Below, one piece after another: positions 1 to 8,333 of a stretch of 64,000 nucleotides of DNA. Position numbers and translations under genes: made by a program. The stretch spans positions 5,217 through 69,216 of the forward strand of contig CALNAJ010000021.1 in assembly GCA_937874695.1 (NCBI GenBank), written 5' to 3'. The notes under the pieces were generated by a model. That model worked only from the letters and a program-made list of their open reading frames with translations, was not told the DNA's origin and did no database searches. How positions within the stretch are numbered: position 1 is the stretch's first letter; every line of letters begins with the position of its first letter. This DNA comes from an uncultured Lactobacillus sp. (GTDB taxonomy: Bacteria > Bacillota > Bacilli > Lactobacillales > Lactobacillaceae).

Positions 1-299
1 TTCTGCCAGAAGGAGTTCCCGCCATCAACGATGTAGTCGCCAGCACTTAATACCTCAGTCAGCGTTGCAACAGTTGATTCAGTTGGCTTGCCAGCTGGCA
101 GCATCAACCAAACAATTTTAGGAGAAGGCAGCTTGCTAAGCAAGTCTTCCAGTGACGTAGCTGCTTCTGCGCCAAACCCAGCAACTTCTTTAACAAAATC
201 CTTGTTCAAATCAAATCCAACAACTTCGTGACCGTTGTCCATCATATTTTGAGCTAAGTTGCTACCCATCTTACCTAATCCAACTAATCCAATCTTCAT
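1..299 (-). CDS. gntZ: 6-phosphogluconate dehydrogenase, short (GntZ/YqeC) type, N-terminal part
   Basis: The first about 99 residues are present; the rest lies beyond the left edge. The protein begins MKIGLVGLGKMGSNLA, a Rossmann NADP-binding GxGxMG motif, and continues to a DGGNS segment typical of 6-phosphogluconate dehydrogenases. The family oxidatively decarboxylates 6-phosphogluconate to ribulose 5-phosphate. An AGAGGAA ribosome site lies about 8 nt before the ATG. It follows gluconokinase in the same direction, which fits gluconate catabolism, but it also has its own promoter. A second, full-length and differently built Gnd is encoded at 56341. The short-type assignment is by resemblance of the N terminus; total length cannot be seen. 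Confidence 0.88.
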   Translation of the reverse strand, partial: MKIGLVGLGKMGSNLAQNMMDNGHEVVGFDLNKDFVKEVAGFGAEAATSLEDLLSKLPSPKIVWLMLPAGKPTESTVATLTEVLSAGDYIVDGGNSFWQ

Positions 300-351
300 G
301 GTATAAGTTCCTCTCTGCTTGAAAAAAGTAATATATCAGTTAACGACTCTT

Positions 352-380
352 ATTATATGAAAAACTTTTACAAATTTCAA
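352..380 (-). promoter_or_regulatory. sigma-A promoter of the gntZ-like gene
   Basis: On the minus strand TTGAAA (375-380) and TATAAT (352-357) are separated by 17 nt, a near-consensus promoter 53 nt upstream of the ATG at 299. The gene can therefore be transcribed independently of gluconokinase. Confidence 0.75.
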
Positions 381-415
381 GCAGTTTTTGTAAATAAATC
401 ATCAAAACTAACAAT

Positions 416-1954
416 TTATTCCTTTGGTGCGCGTTTCCGTTGATATTCTGCGATACTGTCGTACTCAGTTTGCAGCTTCCGACCTAGGCGAATGTAGATT
501 GGCATGATTTCGCGGTAGTTTTCGAAAGTTTCTGGGTTTGGTTCGTAAGTGTTCATCTTCCCGATAAACTTCTTAACAACTGACAGGTCATCGGCCAGGC
601 CTAAACTGATCTGTGCAATCACCATGGCACCCAAGCAGCCACTTTCGAAGGCTTCTGGAATCGTGACGGGTTCTTCGAAGATATCAGCCAACATTTGACG
701 CCATAGTGGTGAACGGGCAAAGCCCCCGGCAGCCAAGATAGCAGTTGGTTCCATGGCTTCCTTCAACGCTAATTCAACGGTGTAGAGGTTGTAAACAATC
801 CCTTCCAGTGCGGACCGTACCATGTGAGAACGGTTGTGTTGACGGGTCAAACCGAAGTAAGAAGCCCGTGCGTTACCATCCCAGATTGGAGCCCGTTCGC
901 CACCCAAGAATGGGTGGAAAATCAGGCCATCGGAACCGGCTGGCACTTTGCTAGCAATTTCAGTCAGTAAGTCGTATGGATCCTTACCTTCCTTTTTGGC
1001 TTGTTCCTTTTCAGGAGCAAAGAGGTTATCCCGAACCCAACGGAAGACGATCCCACCGTTGTTCACTGGGCCACCAATGATCCACTTACCCTGCATAACT
1101 GGGTAGCAGTAAATCCGGCCTTTAGGGTCGATTTGAGGTTTGTCAACGAAAGTCCGGACAGCGCCAGAGGTACCGATCGTAACGGCCACCTCGCCCTTGT
1201 TAATGGCACCTAAGCCAATTTCAGAGAGCGCACCGTCAGTCCCACCCATGATGAATGGCGTGTCAGCAGAGAAACCAATCTTCTTGGCAATTTCTGGGTG
1301 CAGGCCCTTCATTTGATAAGTGGTGTCAACGAGTTCTGGCAGTTGGTCGCGGGTGATGCCCGTCAGCTTCATGGATTCTTCGTCCCAGTCCATCGTGTGG
1401 ATGTTGAAGAGACCCGTGGTAGAAGCCATGTTGGTTTCTTCCTTAAGTTGACCAAAGTACCGGTACAACAAGTATTCCTTCAAACCAACCCAGTATTGGG
1501 TCTTCTTGTAGGTGTCTGGGTGTTGTTCCTTGATCCAGAGCAACTTGTAAACGACACCCATTGGGTGGGTTGGCAGACCAGTCCGCTTGTAAAGTTCCAG
1601 ACCACTGCCATCGTTGGCCATACGTGAAGCAACCTTTTCAGAACGGTTGTCGGCCCACGTAATCGCCCGCGTCGTTGGCTTGTAATCGGCGTCCATCCCC
1701 ACCAAACTGTGTTGTTGGGTTGACCAGGAAACCCCTAAGATCTTACCTTCCTTAGGGTCAGCCTTGGCCGTAACTTCCTTCAAGGCTTCAACAGAGGCGT
1801 CAAAGATAACGTCTGGGTCTTCTTCGGCCATGTCGGGGTTGTCTTGAATCAAGGGGTAAAGCTTGTTGGCATAGCCAAAGATTTCCCCATCAGTGTTGTA
1901 CAGTACGGCCTTGGTACTCGTGGTACCAACGTCAATTCCGATTAAATAATCCAT
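416..1954 (-). CDS. gntK: Gluconokinase (FGGY carbohydrate kinase)
   Basis: Phosphorylates D-gluconate with ATP to give 6-phosphogluconate in the cytoplasm. The 512-residue protein starts MDYLIGIDVGTTSTKAVLY, the phosphate-binding motif of FGGY kinases; the C-terminal ATPase lobe carries GGTDGALSEIGLGA and GGFARSPLWRQMLADIF. An in-frame upstream start exists at 1996, but the AAGGAAG ribosome site lies 8 nt before the ATG at 1954. Downstream in the same direction is the 6-phosphogluconate dehydrogenase, and upstream a 2-hydroxyacid dehydrogenase, so the three may form a gluconate/ketogluconate route. Family assignment is firm; gluconate as substrate is inferred from similarity and context, with xylulose or another sugar the main alternative. 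Confidence 0.9.
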   Translation of the reverse strand: MDYLIGIDVGTTSTKAVLYNTDGEIFGYANKLYPLIQDNPDMAEEDPDVIFDASVEALKEVTAKADPKEGKILGVSWSTQQHSLVGMDADYKPTTRAITWADNRSEKVASRMANDGSGLELYKRTGLPTHPMGVVYKLLWIKEQHPDTYKKTQYWVGLKEYLLYRYFGQLKEETNMASTTGLFNIHTMDWDEESMKLTGITRDQLPELVDTTYQMKGLHPEIAKKIGFSADTPFIMGGTDGALSEIGLGAINKGEVAVTIGTSGAVRTFVDKPQIDPKGRIYCYPVMQGKWIIGGPVNNGGIVFRWVRDNLFAPEKEQAKKEGKDPYDLLTEIASKVPAGSDGLIFHPFLGGERAPIWDGNARASYFGLTRQHNRSHMVRSALEGIVYNLYTVELALKEAMEPTAILAAGGFARSPLWRQMLADIFEEPVTIPEAFESGCLGAMVIAQISLGLADDLSVVKKFIGKMNTYEPNPETFENYREIMPIYIRLGRKLQTEYDSIAEYQRKRAPKE

Positions 1955-2130
1955 AATTTTCAACTTCCTTTTATTTTGGCGATTTTTGGATTTCACAATA
2001 TTTACGTCTGCTCGATGGCGGCTAGCTATTTAGGCATAGCCGATAATCAGCACATAGTGTATAACTTCAGGATATAAACAGGGCCACGTGCCCTCTGATT
2101 AGCAGCACATGGTCCCGTTCCGCCTGTTTA

Positions 2131-3123
2131 CTAGGCTAAAGTACTCGTTAATTCACGAACCAACGGCTTGTTGGCAACAATATTCTTCACATCGCTGACA
2201 CACTTTTCACCCATACCGTGAAGGCATTCGTAGGTGTAAGCGGAGGTATGTGGCGTCAATAAGACACGGTCGTTTTGCAGTAATGGTGAGGTTGCACGAA
2301 CAGGTTCAACTTCAACAGCATCGGCAGCGTAACCAGCAACTTTACCAGACTTGATTCCGTCTAAGAGGGCCGTTTCGTCAATGAGGGCACCACGCGCGTT
2401 GTTGCACAGGTAAACACCCTTCTTCATCTTGGCGATCTTCTTAGCATCGATCAAATGGTAGTTTCCATCGTTCAAAGAAGCATTCAAAGAAATGTAGTCA
2501 GCCTTTTCCAATAAAGTATCCAAGTCAACGCGTTCAACGTTGTGGCTCTTCAACCAGCCAGCTGGGGCCTTAGGATCTGGATCGTTAACCAGAATAGGAC
2601 CACCAAAGACACTGAATAATTCAGCAACCCGGCTACCAATGTTCCCACAGCCGATAACCCCGAAGGTCTTGCCAGATAATTCATTACCCATGAATTCGGC
2701 ACGGTCTTCGTAACGGTCATCACGTTCGCGTTCTGCGGATTGAACCGTCCGACGAACTAAGGTCATCAAGTTAGCCAATTCGTTTTCGGCAACGGAGTCA
2801 CGTTCAACCAATTGTGGCACGATAGCAACTTTAGTACCGTGTTCCTTAGCGGCCTTGATATCAACGTTGTTGAAACCAATACCGTGACGGGAGATCAATA
2901 AGGTTTCGTCTTTGTTGTCGAAGAATTCCTTGTTAAACATTGGCGTAACGGAAGCGATGATAATGTTGTAGCCATCGAGTTCCTTAGCTAATGACTTACC
3001 ATCGATGTCGGTTGGAAGCATGAAACGCTTAACTTCACCGATCTCTTCGATTTGTTGCCAGTGTTCCTTGAAGACTTGTCCAAAACTACTTGAGTTAACC
3101 ACCGCAATTTTATATTGTGCCAT
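2131..3123 (-). CDS. D-isomer-specific 2-hydroxyacid dehydrogenase
   Basis: NAD(P)-dependent reduction of a 2-keto acid to a D-2-hydroxy acid. The 330-residue protein has the Rossmann motif GVIGCGNIGSRVAELF in the middle, the catalytic Arg segment SRHGIGFNNVD, and the catalytic His in LLTPHTSAYTYE near the C terminus. The ATG at 3123 has a GGAGG site about 8 nt upstream; a longer frame to 3207 lacks one. Standing upstream of gluconokinase and a 6-phosphogluconate dehydrogenase, it may be a 2-ketogluconate reductase feeding gluconate into the pathway, but that is inference; D-lactate or phosphoglycerate-type activity cannot be excluded. A short hairpin (AGGGC/GCCCT) lies downstream near 2081-2093 and might act as a weak terminator. 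Confidence 0.85.
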   Translation of the reverse strand: MAQYKIAVVNSSSFGQVFKEHWQQIEEIGEVKRFMLPTDIDGKSLAKELDGYNIIIASVTPMFNKEFFDNKDETLLISRHGIGFNNVDIKAAKEHGTKVAIVPQLVERDSVAENELANLMTLVRRTVQSAERERDDRYEDRAEFMGNELSGKTFGVIGCGNIGSRVAELFSVFGGPILVNDPDPKAPAGWLKSHNVERVDLDTLLEKADYISLNASLNDGNYHLIDAKKIAKMKKGVYLCNNARGALIDETALLDGIKSGKVAGYAADAVEVEPVRATSPLLQNDRVLLTPHTSAYTYECLHGMGEKCVSDVKNIVANKPLVRELTSTLA

Positions 3124-3189
3124 TTTCCAAAAACCTCCAAAATAATTAAATTCAAATTCAATCTTACACCTGTAGCTTCCAAAGATGCG

Positions 3190-3217
3190 TATAATGTTGA
3201 TAGACATCTGCTAGGAG
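3190..3217 (+). promoter_or_regulatory. -10 element and ribosome site of the phosphatase gene
   Basis: TATAAT at 3190-3195 is followed 16 nt later by AGGAGG, giving a leader of only about 20 nt. No good -35 hexamer is visible. The site lies between the divergent dehydrogenase and phosphatase genes. Confidence 0.5.
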
Positions 3218-3224
3218 GCTAATT

Positions 3225-3896
3225 ATGAAAACCATCACTATCGACTTCGTTCGCCACGGTCAAACCATCTTCAATACCATGGATAAACTCCAAGGTTGGG
3301 CTGATTCACCGCTGACGGCGGACGGCATCGCAACTGCCGATCAAGTCGGTCAATTGTTGCAAGATACCAAGTATCAAAGCTACCATTCATCCGACCTCAA
3401 ACGCGCCATTGATACGGCTAAACATATTATCCAACCGAATCATTTTCTTCAGTCAGAACCCGAACAGCACGAAGATTTTCGTGAAGTGTTCTTTGGCTCT
3501 TACGAAGGCTTGGACTTTCACCAAGCCTGGATGGCAGTCGGTAAGGATCAGCAGCTAGGCTGCAAGACCCAAGCCGAAATCATCCAGAAATACTCGTTTG
3601 ACGTTGCTCGAGATGCTATGCACGCCGCGGATCCTCGTCATCTTTCAGAGGACGGCGCCACGTTCAGCAGTCGCGTCGACCGTGGGATTCAGGAGTTACT
3701 CACTGAAGCTCACGACGGCGACCGCCTCCTCGTGGTGACCCACGGCACCTTGATTCGCTCGCTGGTGCTGCGGTATGGTCCGGACTTTGACGCCCTCGGC
3801 AATTTCCCGGTCAATGGTGGGATTACCACCCTAGTGGCACAGGGAACGGATGCTGGTTTTACCGGCAAGGTCACTGCCTACAACCGCGTCAATTAA
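3225..3896 (+). CDS. Histidine phosphatase family protein (phosphoglycerate-mutase-like)
   Basis: A 223-residue member of the branch-1 histidine phosphatase superfamily. The catalytic RHG motif is at residues 10-12 (DFVRHGQTIFN), the second conserved segment is YHSSDLKRAIDTA, and the second catalytic His is in VVTHGTLIRSL. Lactobacilli carry many such paralogues, acting as phosphatases on sugar phosphates or other small molecules rather than as glycolytic mutases. An AGGAGG site precedes the ATG. The last 4 nt overlap the 3' end of the convergent epimerase gene. The substrate is unknown. Confidence 0.85.
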   Translation: MKTITIDFVRHGQTIFNTMDKLQGWADSPLTADGIATADQVGQLLQDTKYQSYHSSDLKRAIDTAKHIIQPNHFLQSEPEQHEDFREVFFGSYEGLDFHQAWMAVGKDQQLGCKTQAEIIQKYSFDVARDAMHAADPRHLSEDGATFSSRVDRGIQELLTEAHDGDRLLVVTHGTLIRSLVLRYGPDFDALGNFPVNGGITTLVAQGTDAGFTGKVTAYNRVN

Positions 3897-4774
3897 GCCT
3901 TGATATGCATGGTGTATGCCATGGTTGCCGTTTCACCAGCAGCCACGTGATGGTTGCCTTCCTTACTCTTCAGCTCACGTAAGTCCCCTGAGACATCTGG
4001 CAAACCATTGAATGGTTCAACACAGAGGAATGGTGCGTTGGCACCTTCCTTGGTCCAGAGCGTCACGTAGTCAAAGTCTTGGACATCCAAGGTAATGGAT
4101 TGGCCGCTGACCTTAGACCGTAACGTCACGTGTTCCAGGCCTGGTGCGTTCAGGATAATCAAACCGGCATCAAACATCGGATAGGTCAAATCAATCACGC
4201 CATCTTCATTCTTGAACGGTAAACTCTTACCGCTTCGGAATGGATTTGGCGTTTTTACGATCTCAAAGTTGGTTAAGTCTTTAGGTGCTGGCGTTAACGC
4301 AACTTGGTAGTCCGTAAACTTCTCGCCATCTGCGAATGGAACGTTGAATGCTGGGTGAGAACCGAGTGAGAAGGAAAGGTCCTTCGAATCATGGTTCTTG
4401 ACGTCGAACTTCAAATGTAAGCCATCGGCCGTTAAGCTAAAGGTCACTTGTAATTCGAAATCAAAGGGATACATTTTTTTCGTTTCGTCGGTTGCCCGGG
4501 CTGACAAGGTCACTGCCGAGTCAGTTTGGTTCAGAACGGCGAAAGTCAAGCCACTAACGAACCCATGTTGAGGCATTTCGAATTTCTTGCCATCAATCAA
4601 GTAGCTGTCTTCGTTTGAACGACCAATTGCCGGGAATAATACCGGCGCATGCTTTGGCCAGAGATCGTTGTTCCACATTAAATCACGACCTGTAGTCTGA
4701 TCTACAAAATGGGTTAACTCGGCTCCAACTTCATTAATCGCAACCCGAAAGCGACTGTTTTGAATGGTGATCAT
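3893..4774 (-). CDS. Aldose 1-epimerase family protein (LacX-like)
   Basis: A 293-residue galactose-mutarotase-fold protein that would interconvert alpha and beta anomers of a sugar. Visible family features are the N-terminal segment VGAELTHFVDQTTGRDLMW, the substrate-binding QHGFVSGL, and SLGSHPAFNVPF with the catalytic-type His. It lies 50 nt downstream of the UxuB-like gene on the same strand and is probably cotranscribed, so its sugar may come from hexuronate or a related pathway. The terminus overlaps the convergent phosphatase gene by 4 nt. Confidence 0.85.
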   Translation of the reverse strand: MITIQNSRFRVAINEVGAELTHFVDQTTGRDLMWNNDLWPKHAPVLFPAIGRSNEDSYLIDGKKFEMPQHGFVSGLTFAVLNQTDSAVTLSARATDETKKMYPFDFELQVTFSLTADGLHLKFDVKNHDSKDLSFSLGSHPAFNVPFADGEKFTDYQVALTPAPKDLTNFEIVKTPNPFRSGKSLPFKNEDGVIDLTYPMFDAGLIILNAPGLEHVTLRSKVSGQSITLDVQDFDYVTLWTKEGANAPFLCVEPFNGLPDVSGDLRELKSKEGNHHVAAGETATMAYTMHIKA

Positions 4775-4824
4775 AAAAATTCACTCCTCATGTGTTCTAT
4801 GTGTGGCGATCATTAATTAACTTA

Positions 4825-6453
4825 TTATTTAGCGTGCTTTGCTAAAGCATCTTCGATGGTCTTAACGATAGCACCCTTACCAGCGATCATTTGGCTGAAG
4901 TAGTTTTCAACTTTTTCACCCAAACCAACGGCGTAAAGGTCTTGACCGAAGATAGACGTGTTGTTTAAGACATCCTTCAAGTGGGCGTGAACGTCAGTAG
5001 ATTCGCCTAACTTGATGTCGCCAACGTACTTCTTCAAGTCATCCATCATAGGATCTGGACTTGGTTCGAAGGCTTCACCTTCATCGTTGACAGCCATCAG
5101 GTAACGGAACCAGCCGGCAATCGTCAATGGAATGAATTCCAAGGTCGAAGGATCAAAGCCGTCACGGTCAACGTATTGCTTGATGGTTACCCCGTAACGA
5201 ACTGGAATTTTCTGTGACGTATCGGTAGCGATCCGTTGTGGCGTATCAGGAATGTAAGGGTTAGGCAAACGCTTCGTAACCAATTGGTCGATGAATTCCT
5301 TAGGGTTGATAACCTTAGGATCCGTAACAACTGGTAAACCTTCAACGTAACCGATTTGCTTGATAACACCGACCAGGTCCTTGTTTTGTAATTCGTCAGA
5401 GATTGACTTGAATTGCAGAACACTACCAAAGATAGCTAATGACGTGTGCAGTGGGTTCAGGCAGGTCGTAACCTTCATTTCGTCAGCTTCGCCAACCGTC
5501 TTACGGTCAGTTAAGATCACACCGGCGTCTTCAAACTTTGGACGACCATTAGGGAAGTTGTCTTCAACAACTAAGTAGTGGACTTCTTCAGTGTTGGTGA
5601 ATGGTGCAATGTTAGTGTGCTTTGGCGTGTGGATGATCTTGTAGTCATCGAAGCCAGCGTCTTTCAACTTAGCACTAACCGTTTCAGATGGGTTTGGCGT
5701 GATCCGGTCGATCATGGAAAGTGGGAAGCTAATCTTCTTGCTGTCTTGTAAGTAGTCTAAGAAGTCTTGGCCCACGAAGCCATTTTCTTTCCAGCCCTTG
5801 GCAATCGTCAAGACACTGTCCTTTAACTTGTCCCCGTTGTTGGAGAAGTTATCAGTACTCATCAGAGTCAATGGCGTTGCGCCGTTTTGGAAACGACCTA
5901 ACAGTAAGGCAACTAAGCCAGCCATGTTCCCCTTAGGTGCTGCTGGACCAGCGGCCAAGTCAGCCTTCGTGATGTCATTCAAGTCACCAGCAACCGTCTT
6001 TAAGTTGTAACCCTTTTCAGTAATAGAGAAGGAAACAACTTGCAGTGAAGGTGCCTTGAAGATTTCTTGCATCCGCTTCCAGTCAGCTTCACGAGCTGGC
6101 GTAGCGAACAATGCTTCAGTAACTGAGGCAAACAATTCTTTGTCAAAGTTACCATCAGCCTTAGTAACGACCCGTAAGATCCGGTCGTTGAATGGCTTGT
6201 AGACACCATCAACAACTGAGTCATCGTAAGTATCAGCTACGATAACACCAGAATCCAATTCGCCTTTTTCAATTAAAGTGTTGGCGATGGATGCATGGAA
6301 CGCCCGGAACAAGTTACCCCCACCAAAGTGAACCCAACGTGGGTGTTCGTTTGTTGCCGTCCGTAATTTGTCTTGATCATAAGTAGGAACCGTAATCCCG
6401 GCTGCCGTAAAAGCCGCCTTGTTGTTTAAGTAATCATCCGTTAATTTAACCAT
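4825..6453 (-). CDS. uxuB: Mannitol dehydrogenase family protein, probable D-mannonate oxidoreductase (fructuronate reductase)
   Basis: A 542-residue long-chain polyol dehydrogenase of the UxuB/MtlK type, NAD(P)-dependent, expected to reduce fructuronate (or tagaturonate) to the aldonate. The N terminus holds WVHFGGGNLFRAFHA, the nucleotide-binding motif of this family; the middle shows SFPLSMIDRITPNPSE and, later, CLNPLHTSLAIFG, which match the catalytic region. The ATG at 6453 is preceded by AAGGGCGG; an upstream in-frame ATG at 6471 is less well placed. It is followed by an aldose epimerase gene and preceded by a promoter with a perfect cre. Mannitol or fructose as substrate is the alternative; the length fits fructuronate reductases best. 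Confidence 0.82.
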   Translation of the reverse strand: MVKLTDDYLNNKAAFTAAGITVPTYDQDKLRTATNEHPRWVHFGGGNLFRAFHASIANTLIEKGELDSGVIVADTYDDSVVDGVYKPFNDRILRVVTKADGNFDKELFASVTEALFATPAREADWKRMQEIFKAPSLQVVSFSITEKGYNLKTVAGDLNDITKADLAAGPAAPKGNMAGLVALLLGRFQNGATPLTLMSTDNFSNNGDKLKDSVLTIAKGWKENGFVGQDFLDYLQDSKKISFPLSMIDRITPNPSETVSAKLKDAGFDDYKIIHTPKHTNIAPFTNTEEVHYLVVEDNFPNGRPKFEDAGVILTDRKTVGEADEMKVTTCLNPLHTSLAIFGSVLQFKSISDELQNKDLVGVIKQIGYVEGLPVVTDPKVINPKEFIDQLVTKRLPNPYIPDTPQRIATDTSQKIPVRYGVTIKQYVDRDGFDPSTLEFIPLTIAGWFRYLMAVNDEGEAFEPSPDPMMDDLKKYVGDIKLGESTDVHAHLKDVLNNTSIFGQDLYAVGLGEKVENYFSQMIAGKGAIVKTIEDALAKHAK

Positions 6454-6550
6454 CTGAAACCGCCCTTTCATTTGTCAAAGTCTCGAACTGTCAAATTCAA
6501 CTAATGGTCGAACCCATCAGCGCTGTCCAACTAATATACTAGTATGACAG

Positions 6551-6591
6551 TGTAACCGATTTCATAATACAATATTCTCAGGAATTGTCAA
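6551..6591 (-). promoter_or_regulatory. uxuB promoter with overlapping perfect cre site
   Basis: On the minus strand TTGACA (6586-6591) and TATTAT (6564-6569) are 16 nt apart. The sequence TGTAACCGATTTCA at 6551-6564 matches the cre consensus TGWAANCGNTNWCA at every defined position and covers the expected transcription start, where bound CcpA would block transcription. Just downstream, ATACTAGTAT at 6535-6544 is a perfect 10-bp palindrome that could bind a specific regulator. Confidence 0.8.
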
Positions 6592-6835
6592 CTATTTCAA
6601 TTTAACTAAAGTGGTTTTAACCTTGTTGCACCGCGTCCTCAATAAAAATTGTAAAGTTTACGTCTTGAAAATATTTCTTTGGCACGAAAATATCTAGTAC
6701 ATTAGTTATGTACGCCGTTTAAGTTAGCGCTACCAATTCAATCCTCATCGAAATGTTAACGTGAACATTGCGTACAGTCATAGTATATCACTTGCTATAG
6801 AATCTTTAAATCCCTAACTTTGACTTCCCGGCAAA
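6592..6835. other. Non-coding stretch upstream of the uxuB promoter
   Basis: No open frame with a ribosome site. It contains the near-palindrome AATGTTAACGTGAACATT (6752-6769; eight of nine pairs match), which looks like a LacI- or GntR-type operator or a degenerate cre, and TAGCGCTA at about 6725-6732. Confidence 0.4.
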
Positions 6836-6866
6836 TAAAAACGCGAAAGCCTATGCCTCCGCGTTC
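6836..6866 (-). terminator. Intrinsic terminator overlapping the end of the HD-domain gene
   Basis: Minus strand: AACGCG / CGCGTT with an inner pairing region, followed by TTTTATTT. The stop codon lies inside the stem. Confidence 0.7.
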
Positions 6867-7510
6867 CATTCCGCTTTATACTCTGCTAAAAAGTCTAACA
6901 TCACCTGTTGCCGGTGCTCGGCGATGTCTTTAGCCGCTGACGTGTTCATGAGGTCCTTCAGCGTGAGTAGCTTTTCGTAAAAATGATTAATGATTGTTTC
7001 GTTATTCAGATTGCGGTATTCAGCGTGCGTCATCTCGGTCCGGGGCTTAACGGTTGGATCATAAATCTTTTCACCAAAATGGCCACCGAAGTAGATGGCG
7101 CGAGAAATTCCGATAGCGCCGATGGCATCTAGTCGATCAGCATCCTGAACGATCTGTCCTTCAATCGGCAGTGGTTTGGCCGTGCCATCTAACGTTTTGT
7201 GGTAGGACATGTTATCCATAATCAAGAAAATCATATCGACTTGAGCGGTCGTAAATCCCTGCTGGGCCAAGAAATACCGTACTTCTTGACTGGCTTGGGC
7301 CGTATCAGCAACCAATTTTTCATCGATCACATCGTGAAGGTAGGCCGCCGTCACCGTTACCACACGGTTGGCCTCGGGATAGTGTTGTACCAGGCGATCT
7401 GCTAGCCCCACGACCCGTTGGATATGATCAAAACCGTGGCCGGTCTCGTCATCTCCCATTTTGGCCCGCGAAAACTCTTTAACGGCATTTAAAATTGCTA
7501 CTTCTGTCAT
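6851..7510 (-). CDS. HD-domain phosphohydrolase
   Basis: A 219-residue metal-dependent HD-superfamily hydrolase. The metal ligands are visible as GHGFDHIQ (H25, D28, H29), YLHDVIDE (H59, D60) and DADRLDAIGAIGISRAI. It belongs to the YpgQ/YedJ group of small nucleotide phosphohydrolases by resemblance; the substrate is not known. The ATG at 7510 lies one base after the TGA of the upstream TetR gene, so translation is probably coupled. Longer in-frame starts up to 7669 lie inside the TetR gene and lack a ribosome site. Confidence 0.85.
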   Translation of the reverse strand: MTEVAILNAVKEFSRAKMGDDETGHGFDHIQRVVGLADRLVQHYPEANRVVTVTAAYLHDVIDEKLVADTAQASQEVRYFLAQQGFTTAQVDMIFLIMDNMSYHKTLDGTAKPLPIEGQIVQDADRLDAIGAIGISRAIYFGGHFGEKIYDPTVKPRTEMTHAEYRNLNNETIINHFYEKLLTLKDLMNTSAAKDIAEHRQQVMLDFLAEYKAEWNAEA

Positions 7511-7511
7511 A

Positions 7512-8159
7512 TCAGTTAGTCTGCTCCTTTGTGGGTTCATCGTCATTGGCAGGTGGATCGCCAATAAAACCATAGAAGAACAAGTGCATGAGTTGATCCG
7601 CATACTTCTTGTACTCCGTGGCGCTGCCGACCAGTGGATGACTCGTCGGTGCGCTAAAGTATTGCACATACATATCCAAATACATGATCAGGGCTTTATC
7701 GGTCAGTGACGGCGCAATCATCCCCGCCGCACGACCGCGAGAAATAACGCTGTCCCAAAAACGCTGTTTACCGTCCTGGTAGGCTTGATACGCCTCATCA
7801 TTCCCCAATCGGCCGCCCATATCATCCGCAACAAATTGATAGAAGTCATCGCTCATCTCACCAGCATAGGTAGTCTTCGTGGTAATCATGAGCTGAATCA
7901 ACTCCCGAAACGACCGTGAATGATCATCGACCATGCGTTGATAGTCGGCATACCCTGTCTCAATCAGTGCCAACACGACTTGATGTCCCAAGGTTAACTT
8001 ACTATCAAAATACTTATATAAAGTCACCTGAGAAACCTGCGCCTCTGCTGCCACATCCTTAATGTGGGTCACCTTAAAGCCATCCCTCATAAACAACTTG
8101 CCAGCCGCTTTTAAGATGTTTTGTCGCTGCTGTTCTCGTCGCTGTTGATTCGTCGCCAC
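7512..8159 (-). CDS. TetR/AcrR family repressor of the adjacent ABC exporter
   Basis: A 215-residue regulator. The N-terminal helix-turn-helix (about residues 8-55) reads from ILKAAGKLFMRDGF to VSQVTLYKYFDSK, the TetR signature. The GTG at 8159 has AGGGTGG 8 nt upstream; an in-frame ATG at 8207 has none. It is divergent from an ABC-2-type exporter and a 13-bp palindrome lies between them, so it most likely represses the exporter and itself until a ligand binds. The HD-domain gene follows almost without gap. Confidence 0.88.
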   Translation of the reverse strand: MATNQQRREQQRQNILKAAGKLFMRDGFKVTHIKDVAAEAQVSQVTLYKYFDSKLTLGHQVVLALIETGYADYQRMVDDHSRSFRELIQLMITTKTTYAGEMSDDFYQFVADDMGGRLGNDEAYQAYQDGKQRFWDSVISRGRAAGMIAPSLTDKALIMYLDMYVQYFSAPTSHPLVGSATEYKKYADQLMHLFFYGFIGDPPANDDEPTKEQTN

Positions 8160-8235
8160 ATTTTTCACCACCCTTTTTAAAACATTTACTGCTGTTAATT
8201 TTAGCATACCTCATTTCAGAAGAGTTTTTAATTTT

Positions 8236-8299
8236 AGTGAACTATTTTAGAAAAATAGTTCACTTTTCTATTGACTTCCAGTAGACGGGGGCTTACGAT
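8236..8299 (+). promoter_or_regulatory. TetR operator and exporter promoter
   Basis: A perfect inverted repeat, AGTGAACTATTTT at 8236-8248 and its complement at 8252-8264 with a 3-nt spacer, lies just before the promoter TTGACT (8271-8276) - 17 nt - TACGAT (8294-8299). This is the expected layout for a TetR repressor acting on the exporter and on its own gene. Confidence 0.78.
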
Positions 8300-8333
8300 G
8301 ATAGCGATTTAGAACCCGTGAGGAGGGATTTAT

